A stretch of DNA of 64,000 nucleotides from DASPHG01 sp963849605. GTDB taxonomy: Bacteria > Actinomycetota > Thermoleophilia > Solirubrobacterales > Thermoleophilaceae. The translations under genes and the position numbers were made by a program. Under the pieces are notes generated by a model, which was not told the DNA's origin, ran no database searches, and was given only the letters and a program-made list of their open reading frames with translations. Position 1 is the stretch's first letter; each line of letters starts with the position of its first letter. Shown here piece by piece: positions 31,465 through 39,708 of this stretch. Location of the stretch: contig CAWKHX010000002.1 in the NCBI GenBank assembly GCA_963849605.1, positions 744,001-808,000 of the forward strand, written 5' to 3'.

Positions 31465-32246
31465 GCCGCAGCCCGCTGCGCATGCGCGTACGAGCGCGCC
31501 GCAGCCACGAGCCCTTCGAACAGGGCGGCCTGCTCGGGCAACTCGGCGATGCACTCCGCGTGCCACTGCACGCCGAGAACGTACTCCCTGCCGGGCGCCT
31601 CGATGCCCTCGACGACGCCGTCGCGGGCGCGCGCCGCGATCCGCAGGCCGCAGCCGAGCCGGTCGATGGCCTGGTGATGGAACGAGTTGACGCTCGCGCT
31701 CCGCGTGCCCATGACCTTCGCGAGCACCGAGCCGTCGTCAATCTCGACCGAGTGCGTCAGCTCGTCGCCGGGCGCATCCTGGCGGTGCGTGACACTGTGG
31801 TCCTCGAGGTCCGGGAGGTGCTGGATCAGGGTTCCGCCTCGCGCGACGTTGAGCGCCTGAGCGCCGCGGCAGATCGCGAATAGCGGCAGCCCGCGCCGCC
31901 ACGCGAGCCGCGCGAGCGCGAGCTCGAGCCGGTCGACATCGTCCTCCGTCGGGCCGAGCTCGGGATGACGCTCCTGGCCGTAGGTCTCCGGGCCGAGGTC
32001 AGGCCCGCCGGACAGGCAGATGCCCGTCAGGTGCTCGACGAGCGGCTCGAGCGCCTCACCGCGGAGCGGAGGAACGACCACGGGCAGGCCGCCGGCCGCC
32101 TCGATCGCGCGCAGGTACTTGAGGCCGAGCGCCATCTCGACCTGCGGCGGCTCCCCCTGCGGGGTCTGGCGGACGCCCTCGCTGCGGCGGACCTCCGACG
32201 TCGTCACGCCGATCAGCGGCCGCGGCCCCGCGCCGCGCCGCCTCAG
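31461..32246 (-). CDS. Class I glutamine-amidotransferase-like gamma-glutamyl hydrolase (peptidase C26, PuuD-like)
   Basis: About 261 residues. 'GICLSGGPDLGPETYG', the nucleophile elbow 'LPLFAICRGAQALNVARGG' with the catalytic Cys, and 'VLGVQWHAECI' with the His/Glu pair match the gamma-glutamyl-gamma-aminobutyrate hydrolase family, which cleaves gamma-glutamyl amides. The coding frame reaches the preceding stop without ATG/GTG/TTG before the first beta-strand; CTG 32246 overlaps the ATP-grasp stop (CTGA) and is my best start. GTG 32207 would remove the first strand. Sits between an ATP-grasp and a GCS2 ligase, suggesting make-and-break of a gamma-glutamyl bond. Confidence 0.75.
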   Translation of the reverse strand: MRRRGAGPRPLIGVTTSEVRRSEGVRQTPQGEPPQVEMALGLKYLRAIEAAGGLPVVVPPLRGEALEPLVEHLTGICLSGGPDLGPETYGQERHPELGPTEDDVDRLELALARLAWRRGLPLFAICRGAQALNVARGGTLIQHLPDLEDHSVTHRQDAPGDELTHSVEIDDGSVLAKVMGTRSASVNSFHHQAIDRLGCGLRIAARARDGVVEGIEAPGREYVLGVQWHAECIAELPEQAALFEGLVAAARSYAHAQRAAA

Positions 32247-33730
32247 GCGAGCACCCAAGTGGCCTTCCCTCCGCCGTTCTGGCTCGAGTTCACCACCAGC
32301 GCGCCCGCGTCGAGCGCGACCCGCGTGAGGCCGCCGGGCAGCGCCCGCGCATCGCCGCGCGTGGCGAATGCGAACGGGCGCAGGTCGACGTGGCGCGGTG
32401 CAAGTGCGCCGTCGACCACGGTCGGATGGGTCGAGAACATGACCGTCTCCTGCGCGACGTACTGCGTGGGGCGGGTGCGGATCGCCTCGGCGGCGCGGCC
32501 GCGGTCGGCGTCGCGGGCGTGGGCGCATACGACCACGCCCTCGCCGCCGTAGCCGTCACGGGGCTTGACGACCAGGTCGTCCATGCGCTCCAGGATGGCC
32601 GCTCGGACGGACGGCTCACCGGGATCGTAAGTGGGAACCGAAGGGAGCTCGGGCTCCTCGCCGAGGTAGAAGCGCACCATCTCCTCGACGTAGGCATGCA
32701 CCAGCTTGTCGTCGGCGATGCCCGTGCCGAAGGCGTTCACGCACGCGAGCCGGCCGCGCCGGCACGGCTCGAGCAGGAGCTCCGCGACCCAGGTCGGCTC
32801 GCCGCGCTCGTTCCGGAGGCGATCCTCGTCGGTCCGGCGATAGACGACGTCGACCGGCACCACGCGCCCATCCGGGTCGAGCCGGGCGATCAGTCGGCCC
32901 GCGCGAACTTCGACATCGCCACCGGTGACGACCGGCACGCCGAGAGAGCGCGCGAGCCGCCGGTGCTCCCACCATGCGCTGTTTGCCGGCCCATCGGAGA
33001 GCAGGACGATCGAGGGATCGCCGCCTCCGTCCGGCGCGCACGCCCGCAGCGTCTCGCCGAGGAGCGTGTCGAGCCGCGGCTCTTCGAGGCGGGGCGGCAG
33101 ATCGCCCGGAAAGGCACCGTCCACGACGTTCCGAGCGCCCTCCGCATACGCGCTGCCTGATGGCGTGCGGAGGTTGTCCTCGAGCACCCGGAGCTCGCCG
33201 GTCGCGGCACGCACGACATCGAGCCCGGCGACGCCGATGTAGATGCCGCCCGGGACCGGGAGGTCGCAGGCGTCGGGCTCGAACCGCACGGCGCCGTCGA
33301 TCACCCGCGCGGGGATGCGGCCTGCGTCGACGATCCGGCGCTCGCCATACGCATCGGCGAGAAAGGCGTTGAGCGCGCGGACGCGCTGCGCGATGCCGCG
33401 CGCGAGCGCATCCCACTCCGCCCGCTCGATCACGCGCGGGACGGGATCGAGGTAGAACCTGTCGTCGCCCGCGTCGGTCCGGAAGACCATGCCCTCGCGG
33501 GCGGCTGCGTCCGCCACCGCCCGCGCGAGCGCGTCGAGGTCGACCTCCGCCAGCGCGCCGAGAACGTCCTCGTACCCGGCCCGGATCCGCCCGTCCGGTC
33601 CGAACGCCTCGTCGGCGGCGTCGGCGATTCCGTAGGCGGCCCGCTCCCGCCTAGGCGGGTCTGCGAGAGAGCGCTCCACCCGGTGATCTTGCCCCGTCGG
33701 TGGGTCCCGGAACCTTGTCCGGGCGGCCAT
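32243..33730 (-). CDS. Circularly permuted ATP-grasp protein
   Basis: About 495 residues from ATG 33730 (AGGGGG nine bases upstream; GTG 33679 possible). 'VLEDNLRTPSGSAYAEG', 'VNAFGTGIADDKLVHAYVEEM' and 'DLVVKPRDGYGGEGVVV' are the motifs of the circularly permuted ATP-grasp type 2 family, amidoligases usually adjacent to GCS2, alpha-E or transglutaminase-like genes. Presumably makes an amide with ATP; substrate unknown. The 5' end overlaps the WS/DGAT gene by 80 bases, and the 3' end couples to the amidohydrolase. Confidence 0.82.
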   Translation of the reverse strand: MAARTRFRDPPTGQDHRVERSLADPPRRERAAYGIADAADEAFGPDGRIRAGYEDVLGALAEVDLDALARAVADAAAREGMVFRTDAGDDRFYLDPVPRVIERAEWDALARGIAQRVRALNAFLADAYGERRIVDAGRIPARVIDGAVRFEPDACDLPVPGGIYIGVAGLDVVRAATGELRVLEDNLRTPSGSAYAEGARNVVDGAFPGDLPPRLEEPRLDTLLGETLRACAPDGGGDPSIVLLSDGPANSAWWEHRRLARSLGVPVVTGGDVEVRAGRLIARLDPDGRVVPVDVVYRRTDEDRLRNERGEPTWVAELLLEPCRRGRLACVNAFGTGIADDKLVHAYVEEMVRFYLGEEPELPSVPTYDPGEPSVRAAILERMDDLVVKPRDGYGGEGVVVCAHARDADRGRAAEAIRTRPTQYVAQETVMFSTHPTVVDGALAPRHVDLRPFAFATRGDARALPGGLTRVALDAGALVVNSSQNGGGKATWVLA

Positions 33731-35138
33731 GATTTCGCACCCCCTCTTGTACACGCGGTCGAGTCCCCACCGACACCTCCAGCTCCGTCATGGCCTCCCG
33801 AAGGACGCCGGAGAGCCGGAGCCCCGGAAGCACCGCGGGGTCCGCATACGCTGCGAAATGGGCCCCGCGGTCGTAGCTCAGGATGCCGATCGCAAGCGCA
33901 TGCTCATCCGGGACCGGGATCACTGGGTAGATCGCGCGGACCCGCGCGCCTGCCGCGTAGAGCGGCACACTCGGCCCAGGAACGTTCGAGACCGTCAGGT
34001 TGTAGAGCCGCGGGCTCGCCGCGAAGCGCGCCACGCTGCCCTTGAGCGCTGACGGGAGCAGCGCGGCCGAACGCACGATCATGTCGGTGCCGCCGATCCG
34101 CCCTGAGGTCTTTAGCTCCGCCGTCTGCTCCCGGATCGTCTTGAGCCGTGCGGCCGCGGTGTCCGCGCGTACGGGGAGCTCGATGAAGCCGAACGTGATC
34201 CGGTTGCCTCCGTCGGCCGCGGCGTCGGCGTCGCGGACGCTGACCGGGATCATCACCCGCAGGTCGCTGGGCTCCTGCCCGCGCTCGTGGGCAAGCCTGT
34301 GCAGCGCTCCGGCGGTCGCGGCGAGCACGACATCATTCAGCTTCACGCCCGCGGCGGTCTTCACGCGCAGCAGACGATCGAGCGCGACGGTGTGCGTCGA
34401 CAGCGTCCGGCGGGCCCCGATCGGCACGTTGAGATAGCTCGCGGGGGCGGGCCAGAGCGTGTCCTCGGCCAGCGAGAAGGCAGCGCGTCGCATCGTGTCC
34501 GCCACGCGCAGCGCCTTCCCGGGCGCCAGCCCCGAGGCGGCCGAGCGCCGCGCGAGGCGGAACTGCTCGAGCGCGCCGTCCGTCACCGCATCGACGGCGA
34601 GCCGCATCGAACTCGCCGCGGGCTCCGCCTGCCACTCGGCGGCCAGCGGCACCTCGGCGTCGGGGCTGAGATCGAAGAGGACCGTGCCGAGCTCGACCGC
34701 GGCGATGCCGTCGACCATCGCGTGGTGAACCTTCCCGAGCACCGCCGCGCGGCGGCCCTGGACGCGGGGGACGACGAGGATCTCCCAGAGCGGACGGTCA
34801 CGCGGCAGCTGCCGCGACAGGAAGCGGTCCGTCAGCGCCCGCAGGTCGCCGCGGGTGAGCGCGTCGGGGGGCTCGATGACCCGCACGTGCCGGCGCAGGT
34901 CGAATTCGGCGTCGTCCACCCATGTTGGCTCGCCCAGTCCGAGCGGCACGCTCGCGAGCCGCTGGCGAAAGCGAGGCGCCAGGTGCAACCGTGCGGCGAT
35001 CCGTTCGATCAGGGCAACTGCGTCGAGGCGCTCGGCCCCGCGAGGAAGCTCGAGCGGAGCGAGCCAGCCGACGTGCATGTGAGCGGTCGGCGTCTCCACC
35101 CGCAAGAACGATGCATCGAGGGTCGTGAGGCGAGCCAA
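33651..35138 (-). CDS. Wax ester synthase / diacylglycerol acyltransferase (WS/DGAT)
   Basis: A 495-residue protein starting at TTG 35138. The catalytic motif HHAMVDG (His138, His139, Asp143, Gly144) lies in 'VLGKVHHAMVDGIAAVEL', and 'NLTVSNVPGPSVPLYAAG' is the second conserved block. These enzymes esterify diacylglycerol or fatty alcohols with acyl-CoA to make storage triacylglycerol or wax, typical of oleaginous actinobacteria. The C-terminal 30 residues (basic, Pro/Gly-rich) are encoded in the overlap with the ATP-grasp gene and may be dispensable. Confidence 0.9.
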   Translation of the reverse strand: MARLTTLDASFLRVETPTAHMHVGWLAPLELPRGAERLDAVALIERIAARLHLAPRFRQRLASVPLGLGEPTWVDDAEFDLRRHVRVIEPPDALTRGDLRALTDRFLSRQLPRDRPLWEILVVPRVQGRRAAVLGKVHHAMVDGIAAVELGTVLFDLSPDAEVPLAAEWQAEPAASSMRLAVDAVTDGALEQFRLARRSAASGLAPGKALRVADTMRRAAFSLAEDTLWPAPASYLNVPIGARRTLSTHTVALDRLLRVKTAAGVKLNDVVLAATAGALHRLAHERGQEPSDLRVMIPVSVRDADAAADGGNRITFGFIELPVRADTAAARLKTIREQTAELKTSGRIGGTDMIVRSAALLPSALKGSVARFAASPRLYNLTVSNVPGPSVPLYAAGARVRAIYPVIPVPDEHALAIGILSYDRGAHFAAYADPAVLPGLRLSGVLREAMTELEVSVGTRPRVQEGVRNHGRPDKVPGPTDGARSPGGALSRRPA

Positions 35139-35225
35139 GCCGCAAGGGTGCGGGTTGAAGTGCGCGCTGTCTTTGGCCCGCCGGTATGAGAAACGCAGGC
35201 GCGGCTCCTACCGTGCGTCGGGAGG

Positions 35226-36347
35226 TCAGCGATGCAGGCGTGGCTTGATGATCCGGTAGGCCTTCAGGCCCAGGCCGAGCCGCTCGCGGTCCTCGGACCG
35301 GCTCGGGTCGAGCCCTGAGAGCTCGCGAATGCGGTCGAGCCGGTAGCTGACCGTATGCCGGTGGGCGTGGATCGCCGTCGCCGTCTGGTTCATGTTGCAG
35401 TCGTTGGCCAGGTACGACTCCAGCGTTCCGATCAGATCCGAGGCGTACTGCTCGTCGTATGCGACAAGTGACGCCACGGTGTCCTCGTAGAACGACTCGA
35501 TCTCCTCCGGGCGGCTCGCGAGCACGTGGAAGAGGAGCCGGTATGTGCTCTCGCCGACGCCGCCCTCCGGCACCGCGCCCGTCGCACTGACCTTCAGAAC
35601 GAGCTCCGCCTCCTCGAGCGCCCGCCGTATGCCCGCCGCGTCCGTGTAGCGCGACGAGATGCCGACTGTCGCCCGCCGCCCCAGCCGGGTCGCGAGCTTC
35701 CGGGCGTCCTCGACCGAACCGGGGACGAGCGCGTACACGCGCCCGTCGATCGCCTGTGTAAGCACGTCCGAGCGCTCCGCGGCGATGCTGGCGACGATCC
35801 GCCCCGGCGTGCCCTCGCGCGGCTCGGCGCAGAGCGCGACCGCGCCGGCGGCCAGGTCGCAACCCAGCCGCCGGCCGCGCCGGATCACGTCATCCGTCAC
35901 CAAATCGTCGCGCCTGAGCAGCTCCTCGAGGAACGACCCGCGCAGGGTCTGCTCCGTCTCGTCGCGTGCCTCCGCGACGGCGACCTCGGTCAGAGCGGCG
36001 ATCGCCGCCACGTGCAGGTACTCGCCCGCGTCGTCCCCGCCCGGGCCGAGCAGCAGCACCGCCCCCACGTCGTGGCCGCCGGATGAGATCGCGACCTCGG
36101 CCGTCACCTCCGAAGGACGCTCGGGCTTGCCCCCGGCCAGCCGCGAGCCGACGTATCGCTCGTACCGCGCCCACTCGGAGGGCACCCCGATCCGCGGCAC
36201 GACAACCGCGACCGGAGCCCCCGCGTGCCGCGCCGCAATCTCCGCGACGCGCTCGAGCCCCTCGCCGGCCACCACGGCGCCCACCATCTCGAGGTGGGCG
36301 CCGCGTGGCGACGGAATCGGCTCAGGAGTGGCCAACTCGCCCGTCAA
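35226..36347 (-). CDS. PucR/CdaR-family transcriptional regulator
   Basis: About 373 residues from TTG 36347, which overlaps the glnA stop (TTGA). The C-terminal 60 residues are the HTH_30 domain ('LESYLANDCNMNQTATAIHAHRHTVSYRLDRIRELSGLDP'; in that stretch NQTATAIHAHRHTVSYRL is the helix-turn-helix). The central part is the GGDEF-like CdaR region. Such proteins activate purine, GABA or nitrogen catabolism genes. Being translationally coupled to glnA, it probably responds to nitrogen status. Confidence 0.82.
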   Translation of the reverse strand: MTGELATPEPIPSPRGAHLEMVGAVVAGEGLERVAEIAARHAGAPVAVVVPRIGVPSEWARYERYVGSRLAGGKPERPSEVTAEVAISSGGHDVGAVLLLGPGGDDAGEYLHVAAIAALTEVAVAEARDETEQTLRGSFLEELLRRDDLVTDDVIRRGRRLGCDLAAGAVALCAEPREGTPGRIVASIAAERSDVLTQAIDGRVYALVPGSVEDARKLATRLGRRATVGISSRYTDAAGIRRALEEAELVLKVSATGAVPEGGVGESTYRLLFHVLASRPEEIESFYEDTVASLVAYDEQYASDLIGTLESYLANDCNMNQTATAIHAHRHTVSYRLDRIRELSGLDPSRSEDRERLGLGLKAYRIIKPRLHR

Positions 36348-37702
36348 GTGACCGCCAGATAGCGGTCCAGCTCCCAGGACGTGACCTGGATCCGGTAGTC
36401 CTCCCACTCCTGGCGCTTGAGGTCGACGTAGCGCGGGAAGATGTGCTCGCCCAGCGCCTTCTCGAGGAGCTCGGACTGTGAGAACTCCTCGATCGCCTCC
36501 CCCAGCGTCTCCGGAAGCTGGCCGACCCCTAGCTCGTGCCGCTCGCTGGGCGACAGGTCGTAGAGGTTGCGCTCCATCGGCTCGGGGAGCTCGTAGCCCT
36601 TCTCGATTCCCTCGAGACCGGCCTGGAGCAGCCCCGCGAACGTGAGGTACGGGTTGCAGGACGGATCCGGGCAGCGCAGCTCCATCCGCGTCGCCTTCTC
36701 CTTGCCGGGGTGGTACATCGGCACCCGCACGAGCGCGGACCGGTTGCGCCGCGACCATGCGATGTACACCGGCGCCTCGTAACCCGGCACGAGCCGCTTG
36801 TACGAGTTGACCGACGGCGCAAATAGCGCCGACAGCTCGCGTGCGTGCTTGAGCTGGCCGGCGATGAACGACTTCGCCACGTCCGACAGGTGGTACTCGT
36901 CATCCGCGTCGAAGAACGCATTCGTGTCGCCCTTGAACAGCGACTGGTGCGTGTGCATGCCCGACCCGTTCTCGCCGAACAGCGGCTTCGGCATGAAGGT
37001 GGCGTAGTACCCGTGGGTCATCGCCACCTCCTTGACCGCGATGCGGTAGGTCATCGTCCGGTCGGCCATGTCGAGGCCGTCGGCGAACCGCATGTCGATC
37101 TCGTGCTGTGAGGGGCCGACCTCGTGGTGCGTGTACTCGACCGGGATGCCGAGGTCCCGGAGCGTGAACACCACGTCGCGGCGGAAGTCCGACGCCACGT
37201 CCAGCGTGGTCAGGTCGAAGTAGCCGCCCTTGTCGAGCACCTCGGTGCCCTGGTCGTCCTTGAACAGGAAGAACTCGAGCTCCGGACCAAGGTAGTAGTG
37301 GTCGAAGCCCATGTCCTTCGCCCGCTGCAGGGCCCGCTTCATCGCGAAGCGCGGGTCGCCCTCGTACGGCTCTCCGCCCGGCTTCAGCACGTCGCAGAAC
37401 ACGCGGCCGACCTTGTGGGTCTCACCGGTGCGCCACGGCAGCAGCTTGAAGGTGGACGGGTCCGGCATGGCGATCATGTCCGACTCCTCGATCCGGTTGA
37501 AACCGGAGATCGACGAGCCGTCGAAGCCCATGCCGTGCTCGAACGCGTCCTGGAGCTCGTCCTTGCCGACGGCGAAGGACTTGAGCTGGCCCAGGATGTC
37601 CGTGAACCAGAACCGGACGAATTCGATGTTCTCCTGCTCGACCCGGGCGAGGACCTCGCCCGGGTCGACCTTCCCATTGGTGGTAGCCGTAGCGACCTCC
37701 AT
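36344..37702 (-). CDS. glnA: Glutamine synthetase type I
   Basis: A 452-residue enzyme that makes glutamine from glutamate, ammonia and ATP. Conserved blocks: 'FTDILGQLKSF', 'GFDGSSISGFNRIEESDM', the ATP-site 'FMPKPLFGENGSGMHTHQSLF', and 'APVYIAWSRRNRSALVRVP'. Its length (no 25-residue insert) and the retained Arg of RIEESD, the feedback-inhibition arginine of GSI-alpha, point to the alpha type. The segment 'RNLYDLSPSE' still has a Tyr where GSI-beta enzymes are adenylylated, so regulation by adenylylation cannot be judged. Lies between the PII gene and the PucR-type regulator. Confidence 0.95.
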   Translation of the reverse strand: MEVATATTNGKVDPGEVLARVEQENIEFVRFWFTDILGQLKSFAVGKDELQDAFEHGMGFDGSSISGFNRIEESDMIAMPDPSTFKLLPWRTGETHKVGRVFCDVLKPGGEPYEGDPRFAMKRALQRAKDMGFDHYYLGPELEFFLFKDDQGTEVLDKGGYFDLTTLDVASDFRRDVVFTLRDLGIPVEYTHHEVGPSQHEIDMRFADGLDMADRTMTYRIAVKEVAMTHGYYATFMPKPLFGENGSGMHTHQSLFKGDTNAFFDADDEYHLSDVAKSFIAGQLKHARELSALFAPSVNSYKRLVPGYEAPVYIAWSRRNRSALVRVPMYHPGKEKATRMELRCPDPSCNPYLTFAGLLQAGLEGIEKGYELPEPMERNLYDLSPSERHELGVGQLPETLGEAIEEFSQSELLEKALGEHIFPRYVDLKRQEWEDYRIQVTSWELDRYLAVT

Positions 37703-38071
37703 CTACGCAGTCACTCCTTCAGCGTCGTGGGCCTGTAGGACCTCCCCACCGGACTCGCCGGTGCGGATGCGAATCGCGTCCTCGACCGGAAGCGTGAAGA
37801 TCTTTCCGTCGCCGATGGACCCGGTGCGGGCGTGACGGAGGATCGTCTCCGTCACCACCCCCACCGCGCTGTCCTCGACCACGCACTCGACCTTGATCTT
37901 CGGCCGCAGGTGGATCGCGATCTCGGAGCCACGATAGTGCTCCGTGATCCCCTTCTGCCGCCCCGAGCCCTTCACCTCGGTGATCGAGAGACTCGGGAAG
38001 CCGGCCTCGAGGAGATCCTGGCGAATCGCCTCGAACGCCTCGTGGCGGATGTACGCGACGACCATCTTCAT
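37703..38071 (-). CDS. glnB: PII nitrogen-regulatory protein with altered T-loop
   Basis: A 122-residue PII protein from ATG 38071 (ATGA overlap with amtB). The core matches GlnB/GlnK: 'SITEVKGSGRQKGITEHYRG' leads into the T-loop, 'KIKVECVVED', and the C-terminal ATP-site 'TGSIGDGKIF...VEDAIRIRTGE'. At the T-loop, Tyr51 of GlnB/GlnK is Ile51 (RGSEI instead of RGAEY), so uridylylation or adenylylation at that residue is impossible; Ser49 is kept. Its role would be binding AmtB (adjacent) and sensing ATP/ADP and 2-oxoglutarate without covalent modification. Confidence 0.93.
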   Translation of the reverse strand: MKMVVAYIRHEAFEAIRQDLLEAGFPSLSITEVKGSGRQKGITEHYRGSEIAIHLRPKIKVECVVEDSAVGVVTETILRHARTGSIGDGKIFTLPVEDAIRIRTGESGGEVLQAHDAEGVTA

Positions 38072-39570
38072 CGGGTCACCTCCATCGGCGTCATGGCACT
38101 GACCGTCGCCGGGCCGCCCGCATAGGCGGGTGCGGCGGGGCCGGTCGAGCCGGCGCCGATCTCCGGCGCCGGGATGAACTGCTCGGGGTAGCCGTACATG
38201 CCGTGCTCGACGATGTCGAGGCCGGCATCCTCCTGCTCCTCCGAGACCCGCAGGCCGATCGTCTTCTTGATCACCCAGAAGGTCGCGAAGCTCAGCCCGA
38301 AGACGAAGCTGAACGCGATCACCACGCCGATCGCCTGAGTCGCGAGCTGCGTGAACGAGCCGGAGTAGATCAGGCCGCCGTCGGGATCGCCGAAGGCGTT
38401 GTACTGGGCGAAGCGCGGCGCCGTGAAGATGCCGCACGCGAGCGTGCCCCAGATGCCCGCGAGACCGTGCGCCGACAGCGCGCCGACCGGGTCGTCGATC
38501 TTGCGGTCGATCAGGATGACGCCCGCCACCACGATCAGGCCGGCGACGAGGCCGATGATCGGGGCGGTCCACGCCTCCACGTAGCCCGAGGGCGCCGTGA
38601 TCGCGACGAGGCCGGCGATCATGCCGTTGCCGACCATGCCGATGTCGATCGTGCGCTGCATCACCTGTGTGGTGATGAACGCGCCGATCACGCCGCCGGC
38701 CGCGCCGAGCAGCGTCACCACGGCGACCTCCGCGAAGCGGACGTCACCCGCGCCCAGCGCCGAGCCCGGGTTGAACCCGAACCAGCCGACGAACAGGATC
38801 AGGATGCCCAGGCCGACGAGCGGCATCGAGTGGCCCGGGATGGCACGCGGCTTCCCGTCAGGGCCGTACTTGCCCTTGCGCGGGCCGAGCAGGAGCAGGG
38901 CCGCAAGCGCGCCGGTGGCGCCGATCAGGTGGACCGCAGTCGAACCGGCGAAGTCCTGCATGCCGGTGAGGCCGAGGTCGTCGAGGAAGAACGCGCCGTT
39001 CTGCAGCCAGCCGCCGCCGAACACCCAGTGGGCGCCGATCGGGTAGATGACTGCGGCGAACACGATCGCGTAGATCACGTAGGCGCCGAACTTGATCCGC
39101 TCGAGCGTCGTGCCCCAGACGATCGCCAGCGACACCGCGCAGAACGCGAACTGGAACAGCCACTTCGACTCGATGGTGGCGTCGGACAAGCCCATCACGC
39201 CGAACGCGTTCTGGGGATCGCCGAAGCCCTGCAGCAGGAAGCCGTCGGTGCCCATGAACGAGCCGTTGCCGAAGGCGAACGCGAAGCCACACGCGTAGAA
39301 CGCGATGGCTGCGATCGAGAGGTTCGTGAGGATCTTGGCGACCCCGGTGCCCGCATTCTTCGAGCGCGAGAAGCCGATTTCCAGCAGGGCGAATCCCGCC
39401 TGCATGAACAGGACGAGCACCGCCGTGAAGAACACGAGCATCGTGTTCAGCGCAACCGAATCTCCCAGCACCCCGTTGCTCGACGCATCGAGGGAGTCGG
39501 CCGACGCCGTTACCGGCAGAAGCAGCGTGGCTACCAGCGCCAGCGCCGCGAGCCCGAAGGCGCGTTTCAT
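38068..39570 (-). CDS. amtB: Ammonium transporter
   Basis: A 500-residue protein with a cleavable-looking signal sequence (residues 1-24) and 11 transmembrane segments. The two pore histidines are visible in 'STAVHLIGATGAL' and 'SAHGLAGIWGTLACGIF'; 'GFALLEIGFSRSKNAG' is the family signature. Imports ammonium/ammonia and is gated by PII, encoded immediately downstream. ATG 39570 has AGGAGG eight bases upstream. First gene of the operon amtB-PII-glnA-regulator. Confidence 0.95.
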   Translation of the reverse strand: MKRAFGLAALALVATLLLPVTASADSLDASSNGVLGDSVALNTMLVFFTAVLVLFMQAGFALLEIGFSRSKNAGTGVAKILTNLSIAAIAFYACGFAFAFGNGSFMGTDGFLLQGFGDPQNAFGVMGLSDATIESKWLFQFAFCAVSLAIVWGTTLERIKFGAYVIYAIVFAAVIYPIGAHWVFGGGWLQNGAFFLDDLGLTGMQDFAGSTAVHLIGATGALAALLLLGPRKGKYGPDGKPRAIPGHSMPLVGLGILILFVGWFGFNPGSALGAGDVRFAEVAVVTLLGAAGGVIGAFITTQVMQRTIDIGMVGNGMIAGLVAITAPSGYVEAWTAPIIGLVAGLIVVAGVILIDRKIDDPVGALSAHGLAGIWGTLACGIFTAPRFAQYNAFGDPDGGLIYSGSFTQLATQAIGVVIAFSFVFGLSFATFWVIKKTIGLRVSEEQEDAGLDIVEHGMYGYPEQFIPAPEIGAGSTGPAAPAYAGGPATVSAMTPMEVTR

Positions 39571-39609
39571 CGCTTTGACCTCCTGATAGTGGTTGTGAGG
39601 CCAAGCTAT

Positions 39610-39680
39610 GGACCGCCGGTCCAGGGGTCTTTAGCCACCGGTCGAATATTTCGCGCGCCGTTTTCGCCAGCCGGTCGAAA
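39610..39680. promoter_or_regulatory. Three helically phased CCGGTC repeats upstream of amtB
   Basis: CCGGTC occurs at 39616-39621, 39638-39643 and 39671-39676; the start-to-start distances are 22 and 33 bases, i.e. two and three turns of DNA. The last two extend to CCGGTCGAA. The first lies in a perfect palindrome GGACCG-C-CGGTCC (39610-39622). The region also has AATATT (39645-39650). It sits in the 138-base gap between amtB and the subtilase gene. Suggestive of a nitrogen regulator's operators; it does not match the GlnR box. Confidence 0.5.
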
Positions 39681-39708
39681 CCGCCTGGAAACGACGCTTG
39701 AGCGGTGG

